Notes: generated from the sequence alone by a model not told the origin. A stretch of DNA of 64,000 bases from Monoplex corrugatus (GCA_030674185.1 CM060312.1:35691862-35755861); one strand, 5' to 3'; counted from the first letter of the stretch, positions 45,501-57,240 are shown. Numbers and translations are program-made.

Positions 45501-48500
45501 AAAGGGACCTACAAAACCTTGTGAATATACTAGAAATAGAAAGCAAAGGTAAGGGGTTGGAACTAAACAGCAGGAAGACTGAAGTCATGGTGATCAGTAA
45601 AAAACATGAAATCCCCTCATACAAAATAACAGCAAACGGCACAACCTTGAGACAGGTTGATAAGTTTAAATACCTGGGAACGATCGTTTCACCAGACGGC
45701 AGATGCTCATCAGAAATAGCCAGCAGAATTGCCCAAGCCAAAACAGCATTCAAGAAGATGAAAAGCATTCTTACCAACAAATGCCTATCAATTAACATCA
45801 GGAAGAGAGTTCTAAGATAGAACCAGAAGTGTTGTACGTTGTGAGGCGTAGACAGTCAACAAGCAAAGCCAGAACAAGATTGAGGCAGCTGAGACGTGGT
45901 TTCTAAGAAGAATGTTGAGAGTTCCATGGACAGCAAAGAAAACAAACGAGACATTCTTGATGGAGGCAGACACAAGAAGATCATTCATAAGGAAGATTAG
46001 GAAAAGACAGGCAACATTTATAGGCCATTTTATGAGGAAAGGGGAATTGGAGCACCTGGTCACAACGGGAAAGCTGGAGGGAAAGAGAGCACCGGGTAGA
46101 CCCAGGGAGAAGATATAAGACGGACTTGCAGAGTGGCTGGGGTCAAGGAGGGTGGAAGAGATGCTTGAGACAAGTGATAGAGACCTATAGAAGTCCATAA
46201 TCGCCAACGCCATGCGGCAAGGCACCTGATGATGATGATCTAGTTTGAAATGAATAAGAATACGTTTTCAAAAAACTTCAACACCTATCATGTGTGTGTG
46301 TGTGCGTGTTTGTGCACTTAATGTTGATAAAAGATTTAAACAGTTGTACATTTACGACTGGACAACAAACAAGCCTATATGTGTGGTCCACTTACAGCAC
46401 GTCTTTGAAATCTGTGTCGAAACTCATCATGCACAAAGGCGAGGTCAATTTCTTTTATTTAATATTCGTAGGATTTTTTATTCTTACAGCTGCTTGGTGA
46501 GACTGGGCCAGACGTCAAGGGACGCTAATCCGGACATATCGCTGCGCTATCTTTGTCTCTCTTGTCCCACATGCCGGGCTCTTTTCCCAGCCTCCAACAT
46601 CCTGCGTGGTCACGCCTCCACTTCCTTTCTCATCCAGAACCTAGTCTATGATTGGAAGAAAGAACGGAAAAGGGTAAATACATTTTTGTGTGTGGTTGTG
46701 TGTATGGACGCTCATTTCTTGGTAAAACTTATGATGTATTATATGGCACAATTTAACGGATTCGACATATGATTTTCAGATGAGAAAAGTGGCTGCCAGG
46801 TTGATACCTCATCTTCTGACAGACGAGCACAACAAAATAGAGGGTTCATTATTCTACGTGATTGCTTGAAATGTTTGAGCCAGGGGGCCACAAAATACCA
46901 TGTGACTTGATCACAGGTAACGAATCGTAGATCACTTTCTATGGTATTCCGAACAAGCAGTTCAATCAAACATGGGTGATAGTAATGACAAAAGGCCGTT
47001 TGTACTGGAAATTGTTTGCAAAACTGAAACAGACTTTTCTCCATTTTCTTCAACTCTCAAGGCTCTGTAGCAGTCACTAGTTTGCCTGAAAAGTCAACTC
47101 TTACCGCTAGATATATTGCTTTAAATTGTTTCGCCCGAAGTTACGCATCCAACCATGAACGTCGTTCAAATGTGGGTACCAACAAAACGCTGCTTCTACA
47201 TGGAGTTCAATCCCATCCAACGAAATTCTAAACTGGACTGTTGGCAGCCCATCATTCTGGTGGTGTTAGCTTAATGTTTCTTAGATTTCTTCTCCACTCT
47301 CCCGGTTTCAAAACCTTGCCAGCGAAGGTTTCAGGCAGGATCAGGGAGTCTATTACATAATTGCTGGTAAACTTGATTGGAGCGCATACAGAATTGTCTG
47401 AGTGTAATGAATCCTCTTCAACAAGCTCCTAACTCTTTCTACATGACAATGCAGTACTCATAGAGCTAAAAAGTCACTATGTCTTATCTACAAAAGCAAT
47501 CCATTGGGTTCTTCCTCACCTACCCTTCAGGCCTGACTTAGCCCCATACAATTTCAGGCTGTTTAACCTTCTAAAGCAAAACCTGACTGGTGTGAACTTA
47601 AGATCCAGGGCTTGAGAAAAGTAGTGAAATTATAACTTACTACTGTCACAACCTGTTTCCTGACAGGACGAACGGTTAAAGTGTTAGGTTACTCTGACAG
47701 GTGTGATCGTGGGGGATAATTACACATTAATTATCCAACAAGAGAGTAGGCAGTACACTAAGTGTATGAGTTGGTAAAAATCCATGCAAGTCACGGTGCA
47801 GGGCAGCGACATTCCTTTTTTCAACATGCGGCGAATGCCAGTTCGTTTGTAAATGAGAGAAATATGGTCAGACAAACAGAATTACTCGATCACCCGGCCC
47901 CAATGACAACAGTTCACGTGCACTACTAAAATAAAGATTTGCATTTTTTTCATCCACACCACAATAATCAGTGATTAATTAAACGTGTTATTTGACTAGT
48001 GAGGTGTTTAATTAGTGGTTTACTCAACTAGAAGGATAATTAACTAGTGGTCTATCAACTAGCAGGGTGCACCTAAAACTAGCTAACCTAGAACATGTAC
48101 TAAGTACTTCTATAATGTATATCAAAATATATGTACATATATGTGTTTATATATAACTATTCCATTTAGGGTCCATGGTGTCAAGCCTCCATCATCCATA
48201 GACCAATAAAAGAAGAGGTAGGCGCAAGTGTTAAGTAATGGATGTTGAGAGTTGAGTGGTAGGTGTTGAGTGTTGACCTTTCAGTGATAGGTGTTGAGCT
48301 GAACGTTAAGTCTCTGAAACCATATGTCCAACAGATGAAATGTTTTTCAGTGCATGTGTGACTAATGCATGAATAGAATAAACATCTTTTTACAATTGTC
48401 ATTTGGGTGGTTTGAGATGGTGTGCGTGCAAGTATACATTTGTAATAAAAAGGGATTACTTAATGGATACTCCTTTTTTTCTCCAAGAACCAACTTTCCT

Positions 48501-51500
48501 CAAACAATATATATGCTTTCTATGGAATCAAATGCTCATCACCACATGCACCATATCTGGTTGCACTTGCCAATAACCAACAATACTGCCCTTGAGCTAG
48601 CAAAGATCATGCCAACTCTGTCCACTATACGGTAAAAGAATCATTCCTCTTCACAGGTTGTACAACAATTTCTTGGACGAGCACACTATTCACAACGATA
48701 TGAAAAGACCATTTCCCTTGAAAAGTTAAACCAGCAAAAAATAAAATAATAAAACATTTTTTCTTTTTAGTGAATCAATTCTAAGGAATGTTAGGGTTCA
48801 ATGAACATTGTCATTCATACTCATTCACACTGAGACAGCTCACATGACACACATCAAGTAACAAGCCTCAGTACATGACACATTAGGCAAACAAAATTTA
48901 CTGGGCAGCACATGGACGATACGAAGCCAGCTGGCATTACTAATCCTCCATTGATGTCGAAGCCCTGGCCCACTCCGTGTGCACTGCCTTGTCTGATATC
49001 ACTTCAAATACATTTGCACATCTGGGCATGAAAGTATGTTTTTTAATTATTCAATTTCTCATGCCCACTGAAAATTTTTACGATGGGCACACACATTTAT
49101 TTATAACCTTCATAGTGTCGACAGGCAACGGGAGACAATACACAACCACCTCGGCGTCGAAGTAACATCAGAAAAACAAAACAAAACAAAACAAAAAACT
49201 TTGGTCCATCCGCCACGTCAGAATCATCAAAAAACTTAACAGCAAAAACTAAACCCGCTTTCAGAAATTACATAAAACACTTCCGCTTTGGCATGTGTGG
49301 CACTCTTCAACACAGTCCCCTATCTATTACAGTCGTAACACTTTCATCCTTAGCACACGAGGTAGTTCTCAACAATGAATAACAACGGATTTGGCCCGGA
49401 CGCCAACCCACTCTAGTTTCCGAGTGTAAACATTAAAACAGGTTTTTTGGTCATACATGTACTATGATTTTTCAAAGCCACAAAGAAACCTGGTGTCCAC
49501 TTGTTTCACTTACAGCACCATCCCGTCGACAGTAGTACTACATAGTACTAAGCAGTCCCAGACAAAGTAAGACACCAGTTGGATGAATAAACAAACCCGA
49601 ACTGCAAGACGCTGATTCCCTAGAATGGAAGTTGATGTGGCTATCTTCTTATTTCAGCTTATAGCGCTTTACGACTTAAGAAGTCGGCAGCTAACCTTGT
49701 CCTTGCCTGGAAAGGCTTATACAATGAAGCTGAACGTATACAACTGAACTCAGCCTCCCACCCCCACCCCCACCCCCCATCCCACTTCCCTAGACCAAGA
49801 CGTTTCTTCCGACGCGACGGTCTTGTCTTCTTTCTCTATCCTCTTGGCCTGCGCTAATGCTGCCTTGTGTGCTATTACTGTGAGATGACATAACGCTTGT
49901 TTTTCCCACTACTGAACATTCACACGACTCACCTTTTTATTATTTTTTTTATTTTTGTACCACGCAAACAGTAAATCTTATATCACAAATATTGGTTTAC
50001 CTTGGGAACTGCTTGTTTCCCTTCAGCGAAAGCTACATATACGATTGGACTTGTGCTATCCTTCACGGGGTCAATTTAGCACTGACGAACGACGAATTGT
50101 GTATAGATATGCACTGACCGAACGTGTCGTGGTATTGAGCACTCAAACAATGAGCGCCCTCAACCTGTGGCCAACACGTCACGATTGGCAAATCACGCCA
50201 GTATTTAGGAAAAAAAGGCGTTCCATGACTGAGCGACGTACATCTTACAACGCCCTAAATACGACAACTAACCGAACCACTCTGCTGTGCACTTATGACA
50301 CGAGCTGAAAGGTTGCAATCCGCAATTAATGAACAACACTGATAGATCCTTCAGCTGACCGGACCTTACCCAGCAACTTGATTCTCCCAGCCGACAAAGG
50401 CCGTGCCACAGTCATCTTACCCAAGGGCGGTACTATGAGAAGGCTTACAATCTGCTAGATGACAAAAAGACCTTCCAACAGCTGAGCAAAGATCCCACCA
50501 GCAAGTATACTGCTCGTCTGACCAAACTACTACAAGGCCTACAGAAGTCAGGAGAACTCTCCTCAGAACAGTACTGCAGATTGTACCCCTCAGCTACTGA
50601 TGTGCCCAATTTCTAGGGACTGCCTAAAGTGCACAAGAAAGATGTACCCCTCCGTCCCATTGTCGCCTCTAGAGGATCCCTGATGTATGAGACGGCCCGC
50701 TTCGTTGCAGACATCCTCTCGCCTTTGGTAGGAAAGACAGAACATTCCATTGCAAACAGTGCGGACCTGGTGAAGAAGCTGTCGAAGCTTGTACCTCAAC
50801 CTGATGAGATTCTGGTGTCCTATGACGTCACAGCCCTGTTCACCAGTGTCCCTGTGAAGGACAGCATTGACATCATCAGGGGGAGGTTACAGGTCGACAA
50901 CAGCCTTCGGCAACGCACCAACCTGCCAGTGGAACACATCTGTGAACTGCTATCCTGCTGCCTCAACATCACCTACTTCACCTTTGAAGGACACTTCTAC
51001 CAACAGACCGAGGGTGCAGCCATGGGGTCCCCTGTGAGTCCCATCGTCGCCAACCTCTTCATGGAAAATTTCGAGGAGAAAGGTTTGGCGTCGTTCCACA
51101 CTCCTCCACGCTACTGGGGCCGCTACATGGACGACACTATGACTGTACTGAAAAGATCAATGGTAGAAGACTTCACGAACCATCTCAACAACCAACACCC
51201 TGCCATCAAGCTCACCTATGAGGTAGAAGAGAACGGCAGCATCGCGATGTTGGATACCCGCATCACCCGGATGGAGACAGGCCTCGCCTTCTCCGTCTAT
51301 AGAAAGCCGACCCACATGGACCAGTACTTACAATTTGACAGTCACCAGCCACTGGAACACAAGCTTGGAGTAATCCGCACCCTCACCCACCGAGCGAAGA
51401 CCATCTGCTCTATCGACACCGCTAGAGAAGAAGAGGTGCAGTACATCAAAAAAGTACTCAGTGTGTCAGGATACCAGAAGTGGGCCTGGGACATTCCGGG

Positions 51501-53709
51501 GGGCAAGAAAACCATACCCCACCCCTCCACTGAACGGCCAACCCCTTCGAGAGGGCACGTCTCCATGCCATATGTCAGCGGCGTCACTGAGGCTCTCAGC
51601 AGGAAGATCAGGAAGTTGGGAGTCAGTGTCCACGCCAAGCCCACCAACACCATCAGAAGCCAGTTAGTCCACCCCAAAGACAAAACAGACAAATTGGACA
51701 CATCAGGGGTGATATACAAGATAGACTGCCAGGACTGTGACCATAGTTATATTGGCGAAACTGAGCGCAACTTGCACAAAAGATTAAAAGAACACAAACG
51801 TGAGTCCTCTCCAGTGGGAGAACATCTGACCCACACCCAACACCACTTTGAAAAGGACAATGTGCAAGTTCTCGACAAAGAAGCAAGATGGTTCCAGAGG
51901 AGAGTAAAGGAGGCAGTTTACATCGCCGCAAGGAACCCCACCCTCAACCGTGACCGGGGCCGACACAACCTGCCATCGGTGTACTCCTCACTTATTCAGT
52001 CGCACTGTCGTGAGTTCGCTCACGGCGGTGCGCACTGAAGCCAGTTCTCAACCCAGCAGCTGCGCTGAAGAAGTCGGCTGGATCGCCGATGAAAGCTACG
52101 CAGTAAGTAGCCTTTTTTGTAGCTGAGAGCCAGGTTCAACCAGGTAGCCATTTTGAAAACGTAAGTCAGACCATGTACTAACATGGACGCGATTGTCCAC
52201 AACTGACCAAATCCGGCCAATCAATAATACAAAAGAAAAATTTATGTCCTAATTACAGAGTGCAATATTGTTTGTCTTTAAGGTTGTCCACAGAAAATTT
52301 AGACTGAAAAAGAAATTGTTTATATGTCCTAATTACAGAGTGCAATATTGTTTGTCTTTAAGGTTGTCCACAGTAACTTTAGACTGAAAAAGAAATTGTT
52401 TAAATTTAGAACTTTGTGGAAAAAAATCGAACAGAGGCAAGTAGGATTTGCTGAATAGTAGTCAACAGTGCACACAGGACGATGCACCAGGTTGGCAAGA
52501 AAAGTAGTCCCAGCAGATGCCGCTTATACTTTGACTGTTTTAAGGCTTACCAGTCCTCTCTGAAAAAGAAGGTGTAAGCACTCCCACCATCCGCCTGCAC
52601 ACAGAACAATACGTTTACTGTGTACGTTTAACGGATCCAACGGACATCAGTCTCTCCAAACGGCAGAAAACCAGGACTGGAGAAAAGCAGTGAAATCATA
52701 TCTTGCTACCACATCTCAATCAGACTATTTAAAAGCATTTGACTCTTGGTTGAGGAGTTAAAATTCTGTGTAGAGAGAAGAGGAAAATACTTTAAAAGAC
52801 TGCAATTTTCACCTATGTTGGAATTCCCAGTTTTATTCTGCGAAGTAAGTGAGACTTTTGGATTACCCATCGTACTAGAAGGTGTCGTGAGAAAATGAAA
52901 CGGACGCTGTGCAGGTAGACGGGAAGCCTGGAGCAGTATCATGGTGTACATGTGGAGTGTGTCTGCCATTCCATCTGTCCAACAGCGCTGTGTTCTACCA
53001 ACAGTATACAAACATTTGTTACGTTGTGCTACCATATGACAAAAGTTAGCCCAATGCTAACTAGCAGGATATTGCACACACACATACAAAACAAACAAAC
53101 AAACAAACAAGAAATCCCCCCCCAAAAAAAACCACCAAAAAACGAATACATGAGAGACAGAATACAGAGTGGGGGGTCTGTGTAAGTGTATCTAAGATTA
53201 ATGTGTGTGTGCAGATGCAAAGCAGCTCCGTTGTCACTCTACGGTCCATCTGCACACAGACCACAAGCCCAGTGCACAGACTGCGTCGCAAAAAATTGCC
53301 GAGCATGGCAGACCTAGACATGCACGAAGAATTCCACAAACGTCTCCGATTGGATGACATTTACTACCGCTCCATCATGGCGAACAGTTCCGATTCGTCA
53401 GAAGACACTGATGCCAAAACAGCTCCGCTATTAGAATCTCACCCAGACCCGTCGGTCAACGCCAGTGAAACGAGCACAGTCTCATCGGCTTCTTCTAGCG
53501 CGGCAGGGTTGCCGTTCGTTTTCGGGCGGCGTTTTCAAGAATTTGGTAATGGCATGGCAACCGGACAGAGGAGAGAGTGGTGGCCTGGACGAGTGCTTCT
53601 GATGTCGGTGTGGTGCATGTACTCTATGGTAGTGGTGGGCATCGCTCAGCCCATGCTGCCTTACATGGTGCTCATCACCCTCTTCTTCCTCGTCCTCATC
53701 CTCAAGTAG
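42042..53709 (+). CDS. RING finger protein 2 with C-terminal membrane hairpin (three exons, 307 aa)
   Basis: Joined exons 42042-42286, 46490-46673 and 53215-53709. A C3HC4 RING spans residues 60-110: C60-x2-C63-x11-C75-x-H77-x2-C80-x2-C83-x23-C107-x2-C110 (LKCQVCFGYL, LSCGHSFCRI|C, LSCPTCR), followed by FLIQNLVYDWKKERKR. A Ser/Asp-rich linker (NSSDSSEDTD, SASSSAAG) leads to two closely spaced hydrophobic segments, about residues 269-287 (VLLMSVWCMYSMVVVGI) and 290-306 (LPYMVLITLFFLVLIL), ending one residue before the stop. The layout (RING, linker, C-terminal hairpin) resembles membrane-anchored E3 ligases such as RNF5/RNF185, which face the cytosol. The N-terminus is Gly/Ser/Met rich. Three possible starts (42042, 42045, 42048) are adjacent. 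Additional small phase-0 exons in intron 2 cannot be excluded. Confidence 0.82.
42372..42530. repeat. CT then CA compound microsatellite
   Basis: CT run 42372-42432 and CA runs to 42530, about 85 bp inside intron 1 of RING gene 2. Confidence 0.95.
42600..43740 (-). mobile_element. Decayed Penelope-like element of another subfamily
   Basis: Minus-strand pieces from 43740 downward: DKTANNILDSFKADSFTDDD, HLKIHQTRATPSGRSILSGI (the PKIHK..PGRPI block), MVSLYTSI (motif A), then near 42890-42600 IPFLDILQTTDNGYINTNLY, an HPYH block and FKLRGYLVKEIKKAKQ. The order matches Penelope-like RTs of the Neptune kind. Strongly decayed, in intron 1 of RING gene 2. Confidence 0.68.
43741..44934. other. Intron 1 of RING gene 2, no other feature seen
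   Basis: A/T-rich sequence without recognised features. Confidence 0.4.
44935..46239 (+). mobile_element. RTE-like LINE, 5'-truncated (copy E), intronic
   Basis: Begins abruptly at the segment matching 9641 of copy C and runs to the same GATGAT tail. RT motif A (FVDYTKAFDRVRHEEL) and YADDTVLIAESERD are intact. A 29-bp deletion at about 45370 removes the SRVRQGC.LSP block and shifts the frame. Further breaks lie near 45815 and 46118. Very similar to copy C, so both derive from one fairly young subfamily. Confidence 0.9.
46490..46673 (+). CDS. RING gene 2 exon 2
   Basis: 184 nt. The acceptor TTCTTACAG|C completes Ile82, and the exon codes for the second half of the RING. The donor AGG|GTAAAT at 46674 is phase 0. 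Confidence 0.85.
46780..47720 (+). mobile_element. Decayed mariner transposase (copy 1)
   Basis: Across frames: KVAARLIPHLLTDEHNK, a GDE-like block TGNES then ITFYGIPNKQFNQTW, LLHDNA (47442 region) and LPHLPFRPDLAPYNFRLFNL, the last catalytic region of mariner (normally PHPPYSPDLAP.D). Same family as 54648-55725. Many stops; intronic in RING gene 2. Confidence 0.75.
47721..49960. other. Intron 2 of RING gene 2, mostly featureless
   Basis: Short repeated words occur: ACTAGTGG/CAACTAG between 47990 and 48070 and GGTGTTGAG between 48220 and 48300. A CCCCCA repeat lies near 49760-49780. No gene or named element recognised. Confidence 0.4.
50629..52038 (+). CDS. Penelope-like RT with GIY-YIG endonuclease (469-codon open part)
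   Basis: Reverse transcriptase motifs: SYDVTALFTSVPV (motif A, D66), EGAAMGSPVSPIVANLFM (motif B, about 129-145) and RYMDDTMTV (motif C, D168 and D169). Then PLE-specific SVYRKPTHMDQYLQFDSHQP and SRKIRKLGVSVHAKPTNTIR. A GIY-YIG nuclease follows (VIYKIDCQDC at 361-370, YIGETERNLHKRLKEHK from 374), then NPTLNRDRGRHNLPSVY. This combination defines Penelope-like elements, in which the nuclease cuts target DNA and the RT copies the RNA. The catalytic residues are all present, but the frame is closed upstream by the TAG at 50614, so the copy is probably inactive. Confidence 0.92.
   Translation: MHKKDVPLRPIVASRGSLMYETARFVADILSPLVGKTEHSIANSADLVKKLSKLVPQPDEILVSYDVTALFTSVPVKDSIDIIRGRLQVDNSLRQRTNLPVEHICELLSCCLNITYFTFEGHFYQQTEGAAMGSPVSPIVANLFMENFEEKGLASFHTPPRYWGRYMDDTMTVLKRSMVEDFTNHLNNQHPAIKLTYEVEENGSIAMLDTRITRMETGLAFSVYRKPTHMDQYLQFDSHQPLEHKLGVIRTLTHRAKTICSIDTAREEEVQYIKKVLSVSGYQKWAWDIPGGKKTIPHPSTERPTPSRGHVSMPYVSGVTEALSRKIRKLGVSVHAKPTNTIRSQLVHPKDKTDKLDTSGVIYKIDCQDCDHSYIGETERNLHKRLKEHKRESSPVGEHLTHTQHHFEKDNVQVLDKEARWFQRRVKEAVYIAARNPTLNRDRGRHNLPSVYSSLIQSHCREFAHGGAH
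52060..52103 (+). ncRNA. Hammerhead-ribozyme-like motif (PLE-1)
   Basis: Stem I CTGCG/CGCAG (five pairs), consensus core CTGAAGA, one extra A, stem II TCGGC/GCCGA extended by a G-U pair with loop TGGATC, then GAAA, the self-complementary AGCT and A just before the cleavage point. All required core bases are present. A very short palindromic stem III is typical of the Penelope and retrozyme type, which may need dimerisation. Confidence 0.65.
52243..52402. repeat. 80-bp tandem duplication
   Basis: Units starting TATGTCCTAATTACAGAG at 52243 and 52323, nearly identical. Confidence 0.88.
52420..52875 (+). mobile_element. Mariner 3' end (copy 2)
   Basis: Near 52690: VKSYLATTSQSDYLKAFDSW then REEE and YFKR-like residues, the usual mariner C-terminus. 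It is followed at about 52845-52872 by GTGAGACTTTTGGATTACCC, an inverted-repeat end similar to the one at 54648. No intact frame. Confidence 0.65.
53215..53709 (+). CDS. RING gene 2 exon 3 (terminal)
   Basis: Acceptor ATGTGTGTGTGCAG|ATG, phase 0. 164 codons and a TAG at 53707-53709. Holds the Ser-rich linker and the membrane hairpin. The acceptor lacks a normal pyrimidine tract, having TG repeats instead. The first codon is Met, so an alternative short product could also start here. Confidence 0.78.
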   Translation: MQSSSVVTLRSICTQTTSPVHRLRRKKLPSMADLDMHEEFHKRLRLDDIYYRSIMANSSDSSEDTDAKTAPLLESHPDPSVNASETSTVSSASSSAAGLPFVFGRRFQEFGNGMATGQRREWWPGRVLLMSVWCMYSMVVVGIAQPMLPYMVLITLFFLVLILK

Positions 53710-53884
53710 TGACTTTCACCATTTCTGTTGTACTTAGCCAAATCACATTTTCATGCACGTATTATATCCGAATACTTATTTCCATTTCTGTTTTATTGTC
53801 TGCTTTCACGGTTTAAGTTAGCTAGATGTTCTAGTTCTGTAAAGTGCGACGAGCAGGCATATGACATAGACTGTTTGCACTAAA

Positions 53885-53998
53885 TTGAAGTAGTAGTAGT
53901 AGCTAAAGCAGTAGTAGCAGTAGTTCTAGTATTAATGTGGAGTAGTGGGCCTTGTAGTAGTGGCAGTAGTAATAGTAGTAATAATGATAGTAGCAAGT
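53885..53998. repeat. AGT trinucleotide repeats
   Basis: Imperfect AGT/AGC/ATA repeats in the 3' region of RING gene 2. An ATTAAA at 54009-54014 could serve as its polyadenylation signal. Confidence 0.8.
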
Positions 53999-54647
53999 CT
54001 TTTAGTAGATTAAAACAAACTGAAAAATGCGGTATAATTTGAAGTTGACGTGCTTTCCTTGGTAATAGCAGTCTTTATTTTACGCGAAACAGTACTCTGC
54101 TTTCACTTAAAGAATGAATCCTATCCGATCCAGTCCAGTTCCCATGTCCATATTATTTCTATTCTGATAAACTCCAGGGCAACGATGCCCACGCTTACTT
54201 ATCCAGCTGTTTTGACAAGTGACATGGAGACAGGGATCAGAAACTCGGCGACACGTCGTCATTGCATTTCCCGTTGCAGTCGCCCATGGGATCACACAAA
54301 CCACTTTTTTTTTAAGCTGAGATGTTTTGCGCGCGCGTGCACGCACACACACACAGATACACAAATCTTTTTCAAAAATTGCACGTATTATCACGTATTG
54401 ATGTATTTGTGAATCTGCCTTTGTTTCTCTCCCCCCCCCCTCCCCCTGTCAGTCTGTCTGTCTGTCTCACCCATACACACATATACATCAAACAAAGCAA
54501 AGCTTTGTGGAGAAACTGTTTAGAGACTGTCTGCCCACTGGATATAAACAACGACCAAGATTGACAGCTTAGTGAATTTCTAGCAGATGATAGCCTCAAC
54601 GTCGATTCTAGCTTGCTTTTTGCCTCTATGTCGTGAAATGAGTGGGC

Positions 54648-55725
54648 TGATCCAAAAGTCTTGCCACTTCCTTAGGAAAATAAAAATAGAAATTTCAGCT
54701 TATGTGGAATTTACAGAGTCCTGCAAAGTAGTACTCTCCTCCTCTCTCTACACAGCGCTCAGCCTCTTCAGCCAAAAATCAACTGTTTTTTGATAGTTTG
54801 ATAGAGATATAGCAGCAAGCTCTGATGTCATCACTTTTCTAAAGTCCTGGATACTTGAAAATTCTTCCCAGCCGGATTTTCCCTCAGAAGGAAAAACAAC
54901 TAGAAGTCACGTTAGGCGGTCTGGATTTGACAGTCAGTGAGGGAGAACTTGAATTGATTTCTGTTGTAGATATGTGGCAGAGACACTGGCTTTGTGGGTA
55001 CTTTCGTTGTCATGGAAAAGTAACAGTCTGCTGATGCCCACATTCAGAAGCTGCTCACGGATGGACTGCACAACTTTGGGAAAACAGTTTCTACATAATA
55101 TCTAGCAATGATAGCAGACTTTTCAGACAATATATCAAAGCTTTAGAGTTATTGAAAATGGAGAAAAGTCTTTTCCGGCTTTTAATACCAGTTCTCAGTG
55201 CAACCGGTCTTTTGTCATTAGTTTCCACACACATATGATTGAACCGTTTGTTCGTGATGCCACAGAAGATGATCCACTTTTCGTCACCTGTTACGTTACG
55301 TTGTTTTGGCTCAAACATTTCATGCAATCGCTTAGAACTCTGAATCCTCGGGGTTTTTCTTTTTTCTGTCAAAATATAACGTACTTATCTCGCAGCCACT
55401 TTCCTTAGGTAAAGATCATTCGTCAGGATCCATTTAACTTTGCTATACGAAACACCATGTTTCACTTATTTCACGAATTGCAATATACCGATCCTTTTCA
55501 GCTGCTCTCTTTACAAGCTGAACAGTTTGCTTGTTCCAAATCTCATTCGGACGCCCACACTGGTGCTTATCTTTCAAGTCGTTTTTTTTCTCTTTGAAAC
55601 TATCAGTCCTGCGGCAAACTGTCCTATATGACATACACTCGTCTCCATACACAACTGTCAAATCACCATGAATTTTGATTGAACTGTACTTAAGTGTGAG
55701 CCTTGTGAAAAAACAAACAAACAAG
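54648..55725 (-). mobile_element. Decayed mariner transposon (copy 3)
   Basis: On the minus strand: VVYGDECMSYRTVCRRTDSF, GRPNEIWNKQTVQLVKRAAE, DRYIAIREISET, VTGDEKWIIFCGITNKRFNH, RLFSIFNNSKAL, LLLFHDNESTHKASV, IQVLPH and a C-terminus REEEST. It ends at 54648 with TGGGCTGATCCAAAAGTCTT, whose complement resembles the terminus at 52850. The opposite terminal repeat is not evident. Multiple stops. Confidence 0.82.
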
Positions 55726-55729
55726 CAAA

Positions 55730-56180
55730 AAATAGCATTTGAGCTATTCTACGCTGCGATCCATTTTCGAAGGCTCAGTTAGTTACATCACATTTTCAAT
55801 GACATTATGCAATTAAACCACAAGTGGCGTCATTACACAATTGTGCATATTAATAGCACGAAAGCTACATTTATATCAAGAGAAATCAAAGGTATGTACC
55901 ATTAAAAGAAAAGTTCATAGATGGCGACCTAACAGACAGGACTTTCGGATCAGCCCTCGTAATGTTGAAATAAATGAAGAATCGTTGCGTAGTAAAAAGC
56001 ACTGTATTTTCGTGGCGAATATTGCCAATCACCATATCCATGTATACGGACCGTCTCATTCTCTCGTTTTGATTTTCTGTTCATTTTAATTAATGTTGTC
56101 ATATATAAACAGTTAAGTTAACATTTAATTTTAAAATGTTTGTTAACTTATCTCAATGTGCTTGAAGCCTTTACACATTT
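55730..56180. other. No supported feature
   Basis: A/T-rich intergenic sequence with short frames only. Confidence 0.4.
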
Positions 56181-56186
56181 CCTTTC

Positions 56187-56935
<749 letters not shown>

Positions 56936-56944
56936 TCATCGGTA

Positions 56945-56956
56945 TACACACACACA

Positions 56957-57011
<55 letters not shown>

Positions 57012-57240
57012 ATATACACACACAAACACATACGCACAACACATATACGTATATAGATATATATGTATAGATACACACACACACACATACATGTACAACA
57101 CACACAACAACACAATTATACAAGCTAATCACTGTAAAACGATTGATATATATATATATGCATATATATATATATATGTATATATATGTATATATACATA
57201 TATGTATGTGTGTATGTATGTACATTAATTCAATATGCAC
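56945..57240. repeat. CA and TA microsatellites
   Basis: CA 56947-57008, mixed CA/TA to 57115, TATATA with TATG to about 57225. Confidence 0.9.

Larger units (their letters stand above)
49960..52160 (+). mobile_element. Penelope-like element (PLE-1), best preserved copy
   Basis: The conserved part starts near 50370 with ILPADKGRATVIL. It continues, after a frame slip near 50435, through YYEKAYNLLDDKKTFQQLSK and a stop (TAG at 50614-50616 where Tyr is expected in F.GLPKVHK), into a long open frame. The 3' end holds a hammerhead-like motif and GTAGCTGAGAGCCAGGTTCA. The frame at 49955-50308 may be the N-terminal region but is less certain. Confidence 0.88.
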
